The notes beneath the pieces are model-generated. The model did not search any database. It saw only the letters and a program-made list of their open reading frames with translations, and was not told the DNA's origin. 64,000 nt of DNA from Sitta carolinensis (Eukaryota; Chordata; Aves; Passeriformes; Sittidae). Made by a program: the position numbers and the translations under genes. Location: positions 24,949,690 to 25,013,689 of the forward strand of contig CM063289.1 of the NCBI GenBank assembly GCA_032173965.1. Direction: 5' to 3'. Shown in pieces: positions 12,614 to 25,040 of the stretch. Position 1 is the first letter of the stretch. Each line of letters opens with the position of its first letter.

Positions 12614-13299
12614 AAAAGTATCAGGACAAGAAAGCCTGACAGTAAGTCAATGGGACCAAAGGAAGGAAATAGTAGAGTATTCAAACAAGGCAAAGGCATA
12701 TCAGAAAAGCTACATGAATTCTGTGCACTGATGGTCACTACGGGACCATCCCAAAATACAGCTGATCTGGGCAGGAAACACTCTCATCCTAAAATGTCAG
12801 CAAAGACATATAGAACAAACCACTAGATTTGTGAGAGTCCCCAAAACTTTAAAGGAACTTAAATACAAGTTTTTCACAGCAAACTCCTCTTTAAATCAGT
12901 CTTGATTAAAAGTGAAATCAACACCACGTTCCCACACAGCTAACATGAGATTTTTGTGGTGCAAACCAGAAGGGGTTAAGATTTCTACAGTTCAAATTTT
13001 ACTTCTGTACTAATAAGAAACAGCAGAAATTCCAATAAAGTATATAGAATAGGCTTAGTATGTACATGTATACAACACAGAGGAAAAGTGAACACAGTTT
13101 CTATAGATCAAACTCACATATCACAAAACCATTCAAATGTCTCTCAAGAACTCAGTCAGTTGAAGAACACATGACTAACTCAAGCTGACACAGTTTATTT
13201 CCAAAGTTTTACAACAAACCCCATCATCAAGCTTTCAAAATGCTGACTTCCAGAAACTAGGATGAGGCAAATCCATTCACATTTTGCTTCTTTCAGCTC

Positions 13300-13392
13300 T
13301 TTCCTAAGGACCAGCCACTGCTGTAGAAGAGACATTAGGCCAGCTGGGTCTTCGATCTGAGCTGATATGGCACCTTTGGTATTTGCTCACAC
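13300..13392 (+). mobile_element. Old CR1 3'-end fragment
   Basis: The plus strand reads CCAGCCACTGCTGTAGAAGA, then AGGCCAGCTGGGTCTTCGAT and CTGAGCTGATATGGCA. This parallels the 3' tail of ancient amniote CR1/L3 elements (CCACTGCTGGAGACAGG..., CTAGATGGACCTTTGGTCTG, ACCCAGTATGGC). It is highly diverged and short. Confidence 0.6.
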
Positions 13393-16349
13393 AAACAACC
13401 TGACCTTTAAAAAAAAAAAATGATTATAGAAGTGACTCAGTTTCAGTGCTCTTGTCTTTACAAATTGTTTTCCGCAATAGATAAAATATGAAACCTATAT
13501 AAAATAACCCAAGGGCTAACGTATTCTGTTCTAGTTTCAAAATGTCTCTTAAGAACTTCAGCTTTAATGAATTATCTTTTGAAAGCATTAACTGCTGCTG
13601 TGGAACAAAGACCTGCTCAACCAGTCAGACATAGAGGACCAGTAGATGACTCTTTTGATAGACCAAACAACATGTCAGGCATACAGGAGGGCTTTGATTT
13701 CCTCTTTGAGCAGTTTCTTTTTACAATTCCACATTAACTAGTCAACTCTAAAAAATGGGCTTAATTAGCAGGTATCAATCCAGCCAGTAAGCATGTCATT
13801 TCCTTTCATCCAAATAATGAGGGACAAGTAAAATGTTAGGTATATTTCCCCAGGCCTTTTATTCTAGTTCCTACATAAGTTAAAGGAAAGGACTCATCTA
13901 ATGGCTGCCCCACATATGCACAGATTTATTCACTGACTAAAAAAATATGAAATCCTATCCAAGATATGCCATGTGGTTCCTTTGAAAAGCTACCTTTTGC
14001 TTCTAGCATGGAAGTGTGTGAAAACTAGGCTTGCGATGGTAACTGAATCATAAGAACTAAACAGATGAAACTAACTTTTTGGAAACTGTACTTCCAAATT
14101 CAGGAAAACTCTACCCTTTCAGGCTTTCCAGCTCCAATACAATATTCTCAAGATGGAAGATTCTCAAGGCCCCTTAAGACATGTAGCAAATGGCTCTAAT
14201 GCTCAACCTCTCCCTCACAAAAATATGAGCTCAGTAAGTGTAAAGTGTACTCTAAAAGATCCTTGCTTACCAAGATATATTAGCCATGTGGTATTTTCAA
14301 TATGATAAATAATTTTCACAGTATCTTTCAATGAAATCCCATTCCTAGCCTTTGGGAGTACATATAATTAATAATTTCAATATTATAATTAGTATTGGTT
14401 GTCATGGCATTTGAAAAAGGATCCTAAAGCTACCACCTCTCAATCTGTTTCAGTGACCTACTAACCCAAATACCTACATGAATGGGTTGATGGAAATGGT
14501 GACTTGATTACTATGATGTGAAGAATCTTTTCAAGCTAATTGAATGAAAAAAACAGAATAAACCTCTTTCTAAAGACAAATGGGAGCTCCAGTGGTAAAT
14601 TATGTAGGTTCCTAGAGCAGGGGTGTAATGCACACAAATCATAGTCATAGTATAGGTCCTCTTTCTTCTTTATTAATGTCAGTTAGTATTTCTAATTATC
14701 TGCCCTGACATCAGAGAAATTAACTGGCTTTTCCATGAAGAGCAATCAATGGGAATATCCAAGTTATGTTTCTAAAAGGACATCACTCTTACTCCAACTT
14801 CTTATTTGTGATTCTGGAACCCACTTCACCTTCAGTTTAAAGGCCAGTAAATCAAATTAGCTTTGCTCTGATGAACCTGAACTTTGGGATGACAACTGAC
14901 CCTAAACATATCTAAAGAAATGAAACTCCAAAAACCCACAGAGAATAAATTAAAGGAAATGATGGCAGAAGTGACTGGTAGCAGACAATGAAAAAGGCAA
15001 TAGCCAAGCTAGAACACACTAGGCATGCAGTATGTTTTCATCATGTCTCTTGGCCCTAGGGCCATTTACAGCAAAAAAAACTAACTGTGTCCCAAACCAA
15101 GAGGTCCAACTACCAGTTCCAAAGGTGTTACTGACTGTGTAATGCACAAAATTATAATGTGATAAAATCCAATAAGGATTAAAAGAAAGTCTAATCAAAA
15201 TGCAAATTAAGAGACCTCACAAGTATGAACTTCAACATCCTACAGTGTCCTAAAGGCCTCTTTTTTACACTGAGAAACAGTCCTGTTATCTATTTTAAAA
15301 CTTAACTAAAGATACAGTAACCTACATCCACTAAAACAGGTCAGGTGAAGCAGAGCTGAGCATCTGGGCACCTGTTAGAGATCCAGCAGAGCCCACTGTT
15401 AACTAAAGACACCCAGTAGGAGGGATGATTAAAAAACCTGTCTATCCCAAACCCTGATCTCCAGTCTCTAGAGTACTGGATTTTCTTCCAGTAACTGTGG
15501 AGAGCTGCAGAGCTTCAGCTCCCACTGCACCCTACATTCTACAGAGAGGCCACATGAAAGAGAGATTTGGTTTGAGTAAGACTGAGGTTTAAGCTCAGAC
15601 AGATCTGAACAAATGTACACCCAGATATTTGGAGAGACCTGATGAAACTGTAGGCCTCCAAGAACTTGAAATCTTTGGAAAGTGTCCTCCAGCTTGTGTT
15701 TAAACTTAGACTGGAACTCTCTTCAGCAACCACCTCTTGTTGAGGACCTTGTTCCAAATTCCCAAACTGAAAGCCTGTAAGGAAAGCAAAAACAGCCCTT
15801 TCTGCCCCAGTACCTTAATGACAAAACATGTCTTTTTATTTCAGTATTCAGTATTAAGGGCATCAACTTTGAGATTTGTTCACAGTGAGTGGTTTATCCT
15901 TATGGAAATATTTGAAACACTTTCCAGCCCCCACCCTAAGTCACAGTCCAGAGCCAGAATCAAGGGTACTGACTTGAAGCTATTCCTGTATCTGCCTACC
16001 TTTTCCACCCATCAAATCTTTATACTGACAATAACTTAAAATGACAGAAAACCTGAGCCACCATGCCAACCAACACAGAAGAAAGCAAAGCTCACTTGGC
16101 ACCCTAAAAAATAAAAAAGAATACAAACGTAAATTCTGCACACAGACTGTTGCACAGGGAAAACTGTCCACAACTGAGATCATCTCCTACAGGGCTGAAG
16201 CAGACAGAAACAAAAACCAAACCAAAAACTTTATCTTGTCGGTTATTTAACAGCACTGTGTTAACTTCCAGGTGAAAAGATTCTCCAGGTTTTTTTAATT
16301 TTCACCATTCCAGAAGGAAACAAGTAGATTGAATTAAAATTACATCTTC

Positions 16350-16379
16350 AAAAACAAACAAACAAACAAACAAAAAAAA
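16350..16379. repeat. (AAAC)n microsatellite
   Basis: About six AAAC units run into an A run in FAF1 intron 1. Confidence 0.9.
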
Positions 16380-17174
16380 CTGATGTATTACTGTCACAGC
16401 CAATTTTATAATTTAAAATACAATCATTTAGCATGCTTTTTCACTTTGCTGCAACTGATGGCAATGAGGTTCTTCCTTCCCAATTCCCCCTTGCTCCTCC
16501 CACAACGTGCTTTTATGAAAGAGATTGACACAAAGCTGAAGTTTGAAAAACAAAAGGACATTTTTATACACAACTGTGTGAATCACACAAATGTAGTCTA
16601 TTATCCAGTTTTTTAAAAAATTGGAAAAGGAAAAAAAAAAGCACATACCTTGGTTTTACAATGAACAGAGATGAAAGAGGGAAGAAAACTACTAGAAATC
16701 CATTGTCTCAATGAAAGCAAGGATTTCTGAGTTCTGTCATTTCACTCTGAAATCCTCCCACCCTGACTAAATCCTGAGCTACTTACTTATTTGGTCAATG
16801 AAAAAATGTGAATTCTCTGAAAAATTTCCTGAAGATCCAATGTGCCAAATATTCTTGTAATATTTGGACACACAGGAGCTGGCAACTCCCGCAATACTGC
16901 AACCCTTAGGCCCACTCCACATTTAGGATTGCTGCGAGGACAAGCACATGGCATGAATAAAGTGGTCCTATAGGTGGACATAACTTCTAAGGACAAAAAG
17001 ATATTCTTGCTAATTTTAGTTCCAACCCTAAGTGAAATTGTAAAAACAAAAGCAAAAGTGCTAGCGTGCAAAAACATCAATATCTGACAGTTCTGCCAAT
17101 ATTCAAAGTTAAACTTTGGGAATGAAGACCAATCTATGTCAATTAAATGAAGCTCTGTGGGACTAAATTTTACA

Positions 17175-17328
17175 ATTTAAAAAGATAGAAAAATATGGGG
17201 GTTTTATAATGAAAAGTAGACCCCCCAAACTGCAAGTGATCATGAGTACATGATTTAAAAATATATAAAAATATGGGGGTTTTATAATAAAAAGTAGACC
17301 CCCAAACTGCAAGTGATCATGAGTACAT
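17175..17328. repeat. Tandem duplication, two 78-bp units
   Basis: Unit 1 (17175-17252) and unit 2 (17253-17328) both read ATTTAAAAA..., ATATGGGGGTTTTATAAT, AAAAGTAGACCCCC and AAACTGCAAGTGATCATGAG. They differ at only a few positions, indicating a fairly recent local duplication. Each unit holds GGGGG and CCCCC blocks that can pair with each other. No gene is involved. Confidence 0.92.
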
Positions 17329-20323
17329 CTGCACCACGTGAACACCTGGGTATCCCACTGAAGATGGAGGAACACTTTGCAGTCAAACACAACAAACAAC
17401 AGAAAAACAGCTGCTAAAACATTGGTAGAAATGATACGCCCTTATTTCCCCCAGAAGGTGAAGTATGTTGCAGCATCACTCTTAACAATTCACATGCAGC
17501 TACCCTTCTTGAAGGATTTATGCTGCTAACACAAGCTGTTGTGTTTTTTCCTATGGAGTTTTTCCTTTATGCCAATGACACTTTGTGGAGAAGTTCTGAA
17601 TTGCATTTAGTAAAAAAAGCGAAAACTTGTTTGTGTGCTGAACTCCACATCAGCTACTTCCACTGAAAACAATCACACTACTCAAGCACAAAGCAAAGCT
17701 GCTGCATAATCTTTCCTAAGTGTGGGCCTAAGAAGGAAAAGTTAGGCAGGTTGCTTATACAGCCCACATGCATGAATACTTATTTTGTGCTCCCTGGGTA
17801 GTACACAGTAACCTCATTAAAAAGGAGAGGAAAAGAAAATAATTACAAACCACACAGAACAGGCTTAAATTGTTTTGAGACATTACACAAAAATATTTTG
17901 GTAGATCACTCACTGTGCCTTACTCTATACTTAAAATATTTCATAAAATTCCATGGGTTTATGCATATGTGTATACATATACGCAAAGTACTTTTTAAAA
18001 ATGAATTCTCTTTAGTACCTCCAAATGCAGAAGTAACCTGTTACTACAAACAGAGCTAAAAAGAAGAAAACAAATGCTATACAAGTTCCTGCTCTAGCTG
18101 AAACCCAAGGCAAAATCCCTAATTACTCTGGAAGTTACAAAATAAATCCACAAGAGCACCAAAAAAGCATAAAGCATAATTATGATTTCATTAATTTAAT
18201 TTTTTTTATGGGGAGAGAAAACCCTTTCAAGTTTCATAAGTTCAAAGACCACTACTCCATCCCCCTTAAACATAACTTGGGAAAGGTGAGGGTGAAATGG
18301 TGATGGAAGTTTCCCTCACAGTTTAATTCACCAAAGATTAGCTGAACTAAACTACAAATGAAATTTTCACTGTGTGCAACACTCTTCAACAAGACACCTC
18401 ATGTAAACATAGAAAATGGCAGCAGAACTCTGAGAAACATATTTATTAATTAAAAGGTACAGAAAATATAGAAGGGAAAATCATGCAGAATTACTTTGCA
18501 CATAATGTTTTATTCTCCATTTTAAATTCTTAGTGAATGAGCTGCAAATGCCACCAAGTATTTAAAACCCCCAAAACCTTTACTGTTTTGTAACAGTCTA
18601 AAGATACAAGGCCTAATAATGACTGACATTGTCCTTTACTAATCTGAAGCTTTAACAGCATGACAATTAACAGTTCAGTACTTCAAAATCACACTTGATT
18701 AGACACTTGATACTATCTTTAAAAGAAATACAATGAAAGAGAAAAACAATTATCTGCTCAAATACAAAAGGAAAATGTTTGGGTTCTTTTTAAGTAAGGA
18801 CTGGTATATGATAAAATATTTCCTCTGTCCTGGGTTCAGACACATTATATCATCCACCCTTGAACTAAAACTGGTTTCTGTGACTCCACCACCCACCTGC
18901 AAGTTTGCAATGATACTTACTTGTCTTCATGGTACCAAACACTGCAGTTATTCTTATACTTTTATTAAGGGTTTCAAAATCCAAGCACAACAATACTGCA
19001 GATTAGCATAAAACACCTGGAAAGTGTAAATCTGTATTGGAAAGTCTATTAAACAAATAACCTTACGTTCACCAGCCACTAATTTCATCATCTGGGACTG
19101 CTGATTGTAAGTTCAGGTAATAATGTGGGATCCTATAAGAATATGTTCCCACTGGTATGAATGCATGATTGGGGTCCCAGTTTCCTTTCACAGTGTGCTG
19201 TTCCTGGAAAAACTCCTTTGTGAAATCCCAGCCCCAAAACTGGGATGTCACCCTTTATATACACAAAAGTATCTCCAAGCACAACAAAGAAGTATCAATA
19301 TAGGAACACATGGTAAGCATTTTAATGAATACAGGTATAAGATATTGGGGTACAGAAGGGGATGACAGTTCTCTGTTATCAGCTGGGAACTCCATGAGTT
19401 ACATCAGTGAGATACCAGGTACCTTTTGCAACAAAGGAATTATTTGATTACATAATACACAGGAATTACTGAGCATACTACAGTCACCCTACCTGTAGCT
19501 CCAAAGAAACACACACACAAGAAACAATTCACAGAGTGAGTTAGAGGGATTACTTTTTTTCTTTTTAGCTAAATGAAATAGTTTCACTGCTAACAGCTGG
19601 AAAACAGTCTTTTAAGAAGCTGAACATACAGATGGAAGTATTACAAATCAATCCAAGAATATACAGGTGCCTATCCATGTAAGAACTACCACTGCAAATG
19701 GACAGAGCTCAAAGAAAAACCCGATTAACTGAATAGTAAATATTAAAACAAGTATATTCAAATATTATCTGATTCCTTCCCCAGATGTGTTTGACTATCC
19801 CCACTATTTCAAATGCAGGTATCCTCATTTTTTTTACCTGGTCTTAGAAAAACAATATAAAACCAAGCAATATTAAGAAGTTATATACACTCCTAAAACA
19901 ATCACTTTTACTTACAGAAAGACTTTATTCTGGGGATAAGATTTAGAAGTCTGAAGTTAAATTACAACCCTTTTTTAGGGAGAAGGAAAGGCGACAAAAC
20001 AACTTAGAAGAGCATATTCCTCCCTTCTACACAAACACGCTGTTGTTTGGAATGGGGTGGGAAGAGTTTTACCGTCATCACAACAGTCATAGGCTGAGGC
20101 AACCATGAAGTTTAGTGTTGATGCTGGAACGGAAACACCTCTGTTCAGCACTAATCTGTAGTACCAGCAAGTGATTCACTACAAACACTGTGACAAATCA
20201 TGTGGACTGGTGAGTTTTGGATCCTCCCTGGCATTTGCCTCTTCCAAGTGAGCTGCCTCACAGCTGTCCCAGGGCCTGGGTGGTCGCAGAGGGTGGGTAG
20301 GAACAAGCAAAGTGGGTGAAAAA

Positions 20324-20350
20324 GCTTTTTTTTTATTATTATTATTAATT
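20324..20350. repeat. Poly-T / (ATT)n tract
   Basis: A T run passes into ATT repeats, about 240 bp inside FAF1 intron 1 from exon 1. Confidence 0.8.
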
Positions 20351-20587
20351 AAAAACTGAAACTCTCTAAGTTAAAGAAGACATTTTGTTCACGCACCTTG
20401 AAAGAAGAGGGCACGCACTCCCCATTTCTGACAAATAAAAAAGAAGGAAAGCGAGAGCGGAAGCTTCAGAGGGTGGGCTTCACACCCACCAGCCCGGACC
20501 TCCCACAAAGAACAAGCAGCACAGCAACGAGGAGAAAGAGAAAAGCAGCGAGAGGCCACGGCTGTGTGGCGGCGGCTTGAAATTTAC

Positions 20588-20632
20588 CTGGAAATCAGCC
20601 AATATCATTTCTCGGTCCATGTTGGACGCCAT
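20588..20632 (-). CDS. FAF1: FAF1 coding exon 1 (Fas-associated factor 1, N-terminus)
   Basis: On the minus strand this encodes MASNMDREMILADFQ, which I recognise as the start of FAF1. The ATG is at 20632-20630, and the exon ends in CAG followed by a GTAAAT donor at 20587. The phase-0 junction joins exactly to the exon at 4171-4239, continuing FQ-ACTGIENID. FAF1 is a UBA-UBX adaptor of about 650 residues. It binds ubiquitinated proteins through its N-terminal UBA domain and p97/VCP through its C-terminal UBX domain, acting in ubiquitin-dependent degradation and Fas death signalling. Only the first 15 residues, leading into the UBA domain, are here. The start lies at the edge of a CpG island that reads away from CDKN2C. 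The family assignment is firm because two separated exons reproduce the protein in order; the transcription start is not determined. Confidence 0.96.
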
Positions 20633-20996
20633 TGCAGCCAGCTGCGTCCCGGCTCTGCTCGGACCCGCGCACCTGGAGCCGCTGCCGCGGGGAGGACGGG
20701 GCAGGGTGGGAGCTCAGGAGCTCATGGAGGCGCCGCGCCGCGCTCGGGCTCCCGCGGCGCCCCCGGGCTGCCCCTGCCGCGGCCGAGCAGGGCAGGAGGC
20801 AGGAGAGCGGCGGGCCGGGCGCGGGGCCGGGAGCGGGCAGCGCTGCCTCAGCCGCTGGCCCGGGGAGGAGGAGGAGGAGGCGAGGAAGGAGGAGGAGGCG
20901 GAGGAGGAGGCAGCGCCGCTCCCCGCCTGCCTCCACAGCGCCTGTGTCGCACATTTTGCCTGTCATTGAGGTCGCAAAGAGGCGCTTTGCGGCCGC

Positions 20997-21002
20997 CACG
21001 TG
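20997..21002. promoter_or_regulatory. CACGTG E-box in FAF1 promoter
   Basis: This palindromic CACGTG sits in a CCACGTGAC context, which is the preferred USF/MITF-class site, about 365 bp upstream of the FAF1 ATG and inside the CpG island. Confidence 0.55.
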
Positions 21003-21335
21003 ACTGCCCGTCTGTCAAGCGCTCCCGGAGCCGGGGGCGGGACCGGCACGGCGGAGCCCGCGCCGGGCGGCACCGGAGCGGAGCGGGGGCCCTGCCCGCG
21101 GCCTGCCCGGCCGCCGCGGGGCCGCACGCATCCTCACGGCCCGGCCCGGGGCTCGGCGGCTCCCCGGGCCCGGCGGCGGCGCGGGGCGCCCCGGCTGGGC
21201 TCCGCCGCCGGCTGCGGCCTAACGGGTCTGCGGGGACCTGGCTGCAGCCGTGCCCGGGCCGTGCGGGGAAACGCGGGCCGGTGCAGCTGCCGGGCGGAGC
21301 GCGGCCCTGCCTCTCTATGCGGGAGCGGGGCAACT

Positions 21336-21383
21336 GTCCGTCCGTCCGTCCGTCCATCCATCCATCCGTCCATCCATCCATCA
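21336..21383. repeat. (TCCG/TCCA)n tetranucleotide repeat
   Basis: About twelve consecutive TCCR units lie in the FAF1 promoter CpG island. CpG-containing units (TCCG) and decayed units (TCCA) are grouped, which looks like CpG-to-TpG/CpA change within one array. Confidence 0.9.
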
Positions 21384-21979
21384 CCCCGTCCCTGCACCTC
21401 TCTCTCCCTCCATCCGCGCCCCGGGACGGTACCGGTTTCGGTGCCGAAAAAGAGCATCCGCGGCTCGGTCCCGGCGCCCCTCCGCTGCCCGCCCGGTGCC
21501 CGCGCCCGCGGAGGGCACGCACCGCCCGGCGCTCGGGGAGCGGCGACTCTTCCCCGGCTTCCGAACTTGGCTCAAAAGAGGGAAATGCATTTTTCACAGG
21601 TTTTTCTGAGCCAACACACCGTGATCTGCACAGCGGCCCTCGCTCAGGCTTGTCACTCCAGCACTGTAAGATGCAATTCTATTATATGCTGCAAATAAAT
21701 CTGCTTTAAGTAATGCAAATCTAACTGTAACTCGTGCTTTCTAAGTCTGCCTCCTACAACCTGATGTTCATGTACCCCCTTAGCACCGACATAAAACACA
21801 CGTTTGGCCGCCGACTTGCTAATTACTCCAACGCGTTTTGCTCTGCTTTTTGTAAAAATGTCCTGTGAATGTCGTAGCTGAGGTCACAGATGCATCAAAC
21901 AGCTTTCCTGTCGGCTAATAACGCCGATACCTTTGAATCAAGGTATTTTGCCGGGTTTAGGAAGCAGCGATCTTTATCG

Positions 21980-22250
21980 TTTCCCTCTTCCACCCGCGGT
22001 GGGTTCGCGGCTCGGCGAGCTCCCTGCCGCCGCTGGCCCCGGCGGCCGCGGACGAGCGCTGCCTGCGGAGAGGGGCGCAGGGAAAGCCCGGCTGTCCCTC
22101 GGGAGGCTCCGTGACGCCAGGACAAGCCCTGGGGGTTGCTCACAGCCCGGTGCGGACGCTGCTGGCGAGCGCGGGCTCCAGGGTGCCCGGGCTGGGGGTC
22201 TGGCGGCGGCGGCGCTCCGGCCGGGCTGAGGCCGCACGGAAACGCCGCTT
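21980..22250. promoter_or_regulatory. Small CpG island between FAF1 and CDKN2C
   Basis: This 270-bp GC/CpG-rich block has GGCGGC and CCGCGG repeats, separated from the FAF1 island by about 400 bp of AT-rich DNA. Frames over it have no recognisable domain. It may be an alternative first exon or promoter for either gene. Confidence 0.5.
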
Positions 22251-22259
22251 ACGGTGCAA

Positions 22260-23810
22260 AGCCACAGTGTCAGAGAAGCTGGGGGTTACAGTTTGCCCTG
22301 TTCCCGCTCTAATTTATGTTTGGCAGGGCTTGCCAAAAGGTTTTTATTGCCCGCTGACGTGAGCTTAACAATGCGAGCTCCCCACCACCGAGCGGAGGGA
22401 TGAAAAACTAATTGCCCTCACACCTGCGCCTTTTTTTTTTTTTCCCCCCCAGTTTGATGTTACAGACAGTTCTGTACTAAGTACGAGGTATGGTGCAATG
22501 CCAGGGACAGCCTATGCTAAATTACAAACAAATCCACCCACACATTACTAGAGAGTAACTATAATAAAGGCTGAAAAGCGAGTTTTAGCAATTGGATCAA
22601 AGCCAATTAATTCCTGGCACGAATTGAAGCTATAGGTATGTTGTCAAGATTAGTTATACGGCCTTCATGTCTATTACAGTCATATTTTAAATAATGATAT
22701 CTATATTAGATCAAAACAGGAAGGATTTGATCCAGAACATGAAGAAAAGGTGAAAAGCAGCACGTGCCCCACATCGCAGGAAGTTCACATTCAAGTCACA
22801 GCTAAAGTTTCTGTTTGCCTTCTCACAGCCTCTCTGAGCCATTCGAGGTGGGTTTTATCCTCCAACGAGTGAGAGACAAATTAGAGAGCTGATTATTGCA
22901 CTCCTTATAATGCCTGGTGATAATACCTCCTTCCAGAAGTTGTTTGGTTGTTTCGTTTATTCCCCTGCCGATTCTGGAGCCGATTGGGACAAATATCTCT
23001 GTTTTAGGTGGAACATCTTTATCACTCATGAGAGGAAATGATCAGGATTAACAAACTGCTTTCTGCAAAGACTTTTGACAGACCTGCACAGTAGAGGAAG
23101 TTTGATGGCATTTTCTGGCCAGGCAGCTTTACTTACAGGAGGCCTGCAGCACTCCAGCTACACTTTATTATTTTTGCTATGTGGCGCGATTAACAGAAGA
23201 TGGAAGCTTTATTCTGATCTGTAAACCAACAAAAAAATAGTGTAACACTGTTGTAATATCTGCAGGTCTAATTCTGCACTAAGTTAGCAACAGTTAACAC
23301 CAAAGCCTGTGGATTTTAGGCAGTAATTAGTCGCAAAATAAGTAATTTATAAGCCATCTGACTGAATAATCCAAGTTTTACATAGAAATTCCCTCCTTGT
23401 GCAGAAAAGCAACTATATTTGAATAATCAGATGCTACTTGCATACATATATATCTGGAGCTAACTTTGAGAGAAGTTATAATTTCTATTTTTGCTTTTTA
23501 AAAATGGATAAAAGGAAGGGAAAAAAACCCACTATTGCCTCTGGACAAGAATTACCACAATGAGGCCCTTAAAAATACACTTGTTTATTCTTTCTTTTAG
23601 TGGGAATGAGAGTGGGGTTCAGTTGATAAATTGAACAAAGTTGTTTTCTCTGCTTCGTGTGTAGGCAGCTCACGCTTGTCGCCTTTGTAATATTCGCAAA
23701 CAAGCGTGGATGGGGGAATCAGTACAGAAAAATACAACTGCAAAGCAAAAAGCAACGAAAGCTGAGAGGAAAGCCAGATACAGAAGTCTGGCTTCGTTCG
23801 GCTGCAGATT
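22260..23810. other. Intergenic, AT-rich, no gene recognised
   Basis: There is no coding sequence or transposon I can recognise. A T/C run is at about 22431-22450. The segment 22520-22720 is rich in homeodomain-type TAATT/ATTA cores and has the even texture of conserved non-coding DNA, but conservation cannot be assessed here. Confidence 0.5.
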
Positions 23811-23960
23811 CGCTGCAGTAGGACCGGCTCTGTCTGGCGGCGGCGGCCCCGGCTCAGGCCCCGGCCACCTCCGGCCCCTGCCCGGCTGCCAGCGGCAGGT
23901 TCCCCGCGCAGGGCAGTGCTGCAGGAGCTGTAACTACCGCAGCTTCCCTCCCTAACGCAC
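23810..23960. promoter_or_regulatory. Minor CpG-rich block
   Basis: This short GGCGGCGGC-containing stretch lies about 600 bp upstream of the main CDKN2C island. An 81-codon frame across it is not convincing. Confidence 0.4.
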
Positions 23961-24394
23961 CTCCCCGAGCTGCCTCACGCCTGTTTACGTTCAAAATCAC
24001 CTTCCCGTAGCGTCCACGCAGAAAACAGACGTGCGGATTGTCCCTGCGAGCGATGGGTTACTGTGCTTATCAGGGAGCCATGACATTGCTGCTTACCTCT
24101 CGGAGGGTTCGCTTGGCTGAGTTCAGTCCTCCGAGGGTCCCTGAAACCTAAAGCAATCCAGCCATTAAAGCACTTTAAGACACTAAATACTGCTAGGGAG
24201 AGTGGCGGTGACATCCCCGTCCTGTACCATCCTCACTTCTTCGCCCTGGCAAGTAAAAGCGAAGTCCTCGCGTCTTCTTGGTGCCCGGGCGCGGCTCCCC
24301 TTCAAAATGGCACTTTCGAATCAATCAAGGACACCAGAAACGCGGGAAGCAGGGAGTGCTGCCGTGGACGGTCGCCTTCCACCGTTAAGACAAC

Positions 24395-24423
24395 TTGACA
24401 TTGACCCTTAATCCTTGACCTTG
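24395..24423. promoter_or_regulatory. Cluster of nuclear-receptor half-sites upstream of CDKN2C
   Basis: Three TTGAC cores occur in 29 bp: TTGACA, TTGACCC and CCTTGACCTTG. The last reads CAAGGTCAAGG on the minus strand, an extended half-site of the type used by ERR/SF-1/LRH-1 monomers. It sits at the upstream edge of the CDKN2C CpG island. Confidence 0.45.
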
Positions 24424-24988
24424 TCCTCAGGATGAGAGAGGAACCCTCGCCGCTGCCGGGGTGGCCCCGAGCGCGGAGCCGCTGCCCGCGGGGTGCCGAG
24501 CGAGGGCAGAGGGGCCGGGACCGGGACCGGAGCCGGCTCCGCTTCCCCCACGGGCAGGTGGAGACCGCCGGGGAGAAGCTCCGGGCAGCGCCGTGGCCGA
24601 GGCCGCCCTCCCGCCTGCCGAGCTCCCCCGATCCCGCTCCTCCCGCCGGGGTGCGGCGGCTCCCGCTGCTACAATCTCCTTTTCCTTTCATTCCCCCCCC
24701 CTCCTAGGCCTCAGCAGCGCTGCTCCTAGAAGCAGCCGGGCTGTGCTGGCTGTGGCGGGGCAGTGCCGCGCCCGGGCTGCGCGGAGAGGGGACGGCACCG
24801 GGCGCCGCGGAGCCGCGGCGGCGGCGGCCGGAGCGCGGCGGGGCCGGGCGAGGGGCGGGCGGGAGCCGCTGCAGGCCTTCCTGCCCGAACTCCGCCGCGC
24901 CTCCTTAAATCTCTGCCGTTAAAATGTGGGCGGGTGTTTCAACTCAAAAAGCGCTCAAATTTTTTTTCTTTTCAAAAAAAGCTGATGA

Positions 24989-24992
<4 letters not shown>

Positions 24993-25025
<33 letters not shown>

Positions 25026-25040
25026 AGGGGGGGGGGGGGG
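24993..25040. repeat. A31 and G14 homopolymer tract in CDKN2C promoter island
   Basis: Thirty-one A (24993-25023) are followed by GAA and fourteen G (25027-25040). The combined purine tract could form a triplex or quadruplex and splits the island. Homopolymer lengths may carry sequencing error. Confidence 0.85.

Larger units (their letters stand above)
4240..20587 (-). other. FAF1: FAF1 intron 1
   Basis: The 16.3-kb intron is bounded by a GTAAAT donor at 20587 and an ATTTTTAG acceptor at 4240. It is mostly AT-rich unique sequence. Identifiable contents are a MIR (about 4400-4570), a GC-rich E-box patch (8270-8660), a CR1 fragment (9490-9990), a MIR-like stretch (11275-11365), a solo LTR (11901-12474 including target duplication), an AT-rich hairpin (12573-12613), a CR1 3' tail (13300-13392), an AAAC microsatellite (16350-16379) and a 78-bp tandem duplication (17175-17328). 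The stretches 4570-8270, 13400-16350 and 17330-20580 show no gene or repeat I can recognise. Open frames here lack homology I can recognise. Confidence 0.9.
20633..21580 (-). promoter_or_regulatory. FAF1: FAF1 CpG-island promoter and 5' UTR region
   Basis: From just upstream of the FAF1 ATG the sequence becomes extremely GC- and CpG-rich for about 950 bp and then drops back to AT-rich DNA. It contains a USF/Myc-type CCACGTGAC E-box at 20996-21004, a GGA-rich tract near 20866-20915, many GGGCGG-like elements and a TCCR tetranucleotide repeat. No TATA box is evident, fitting a housekeeping CpG-island promoter firing leftward. Long open frames on both strands (up to 381 codons) are arginine/proline/alanine-rich GC artefacts. 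The transcription start and 5' UTR boundaries are not determined. Confidence 0.8.

Noticed and set aside
20564..21709. 381-codon plus-strand frame over the FAF1 promoter
   Set aside because: Arginine/proline/glycine-rich translation of a CpG island, with equally long frames on the opposite strand and no domain; it also overlaps FAF1 exon 1 antisense.
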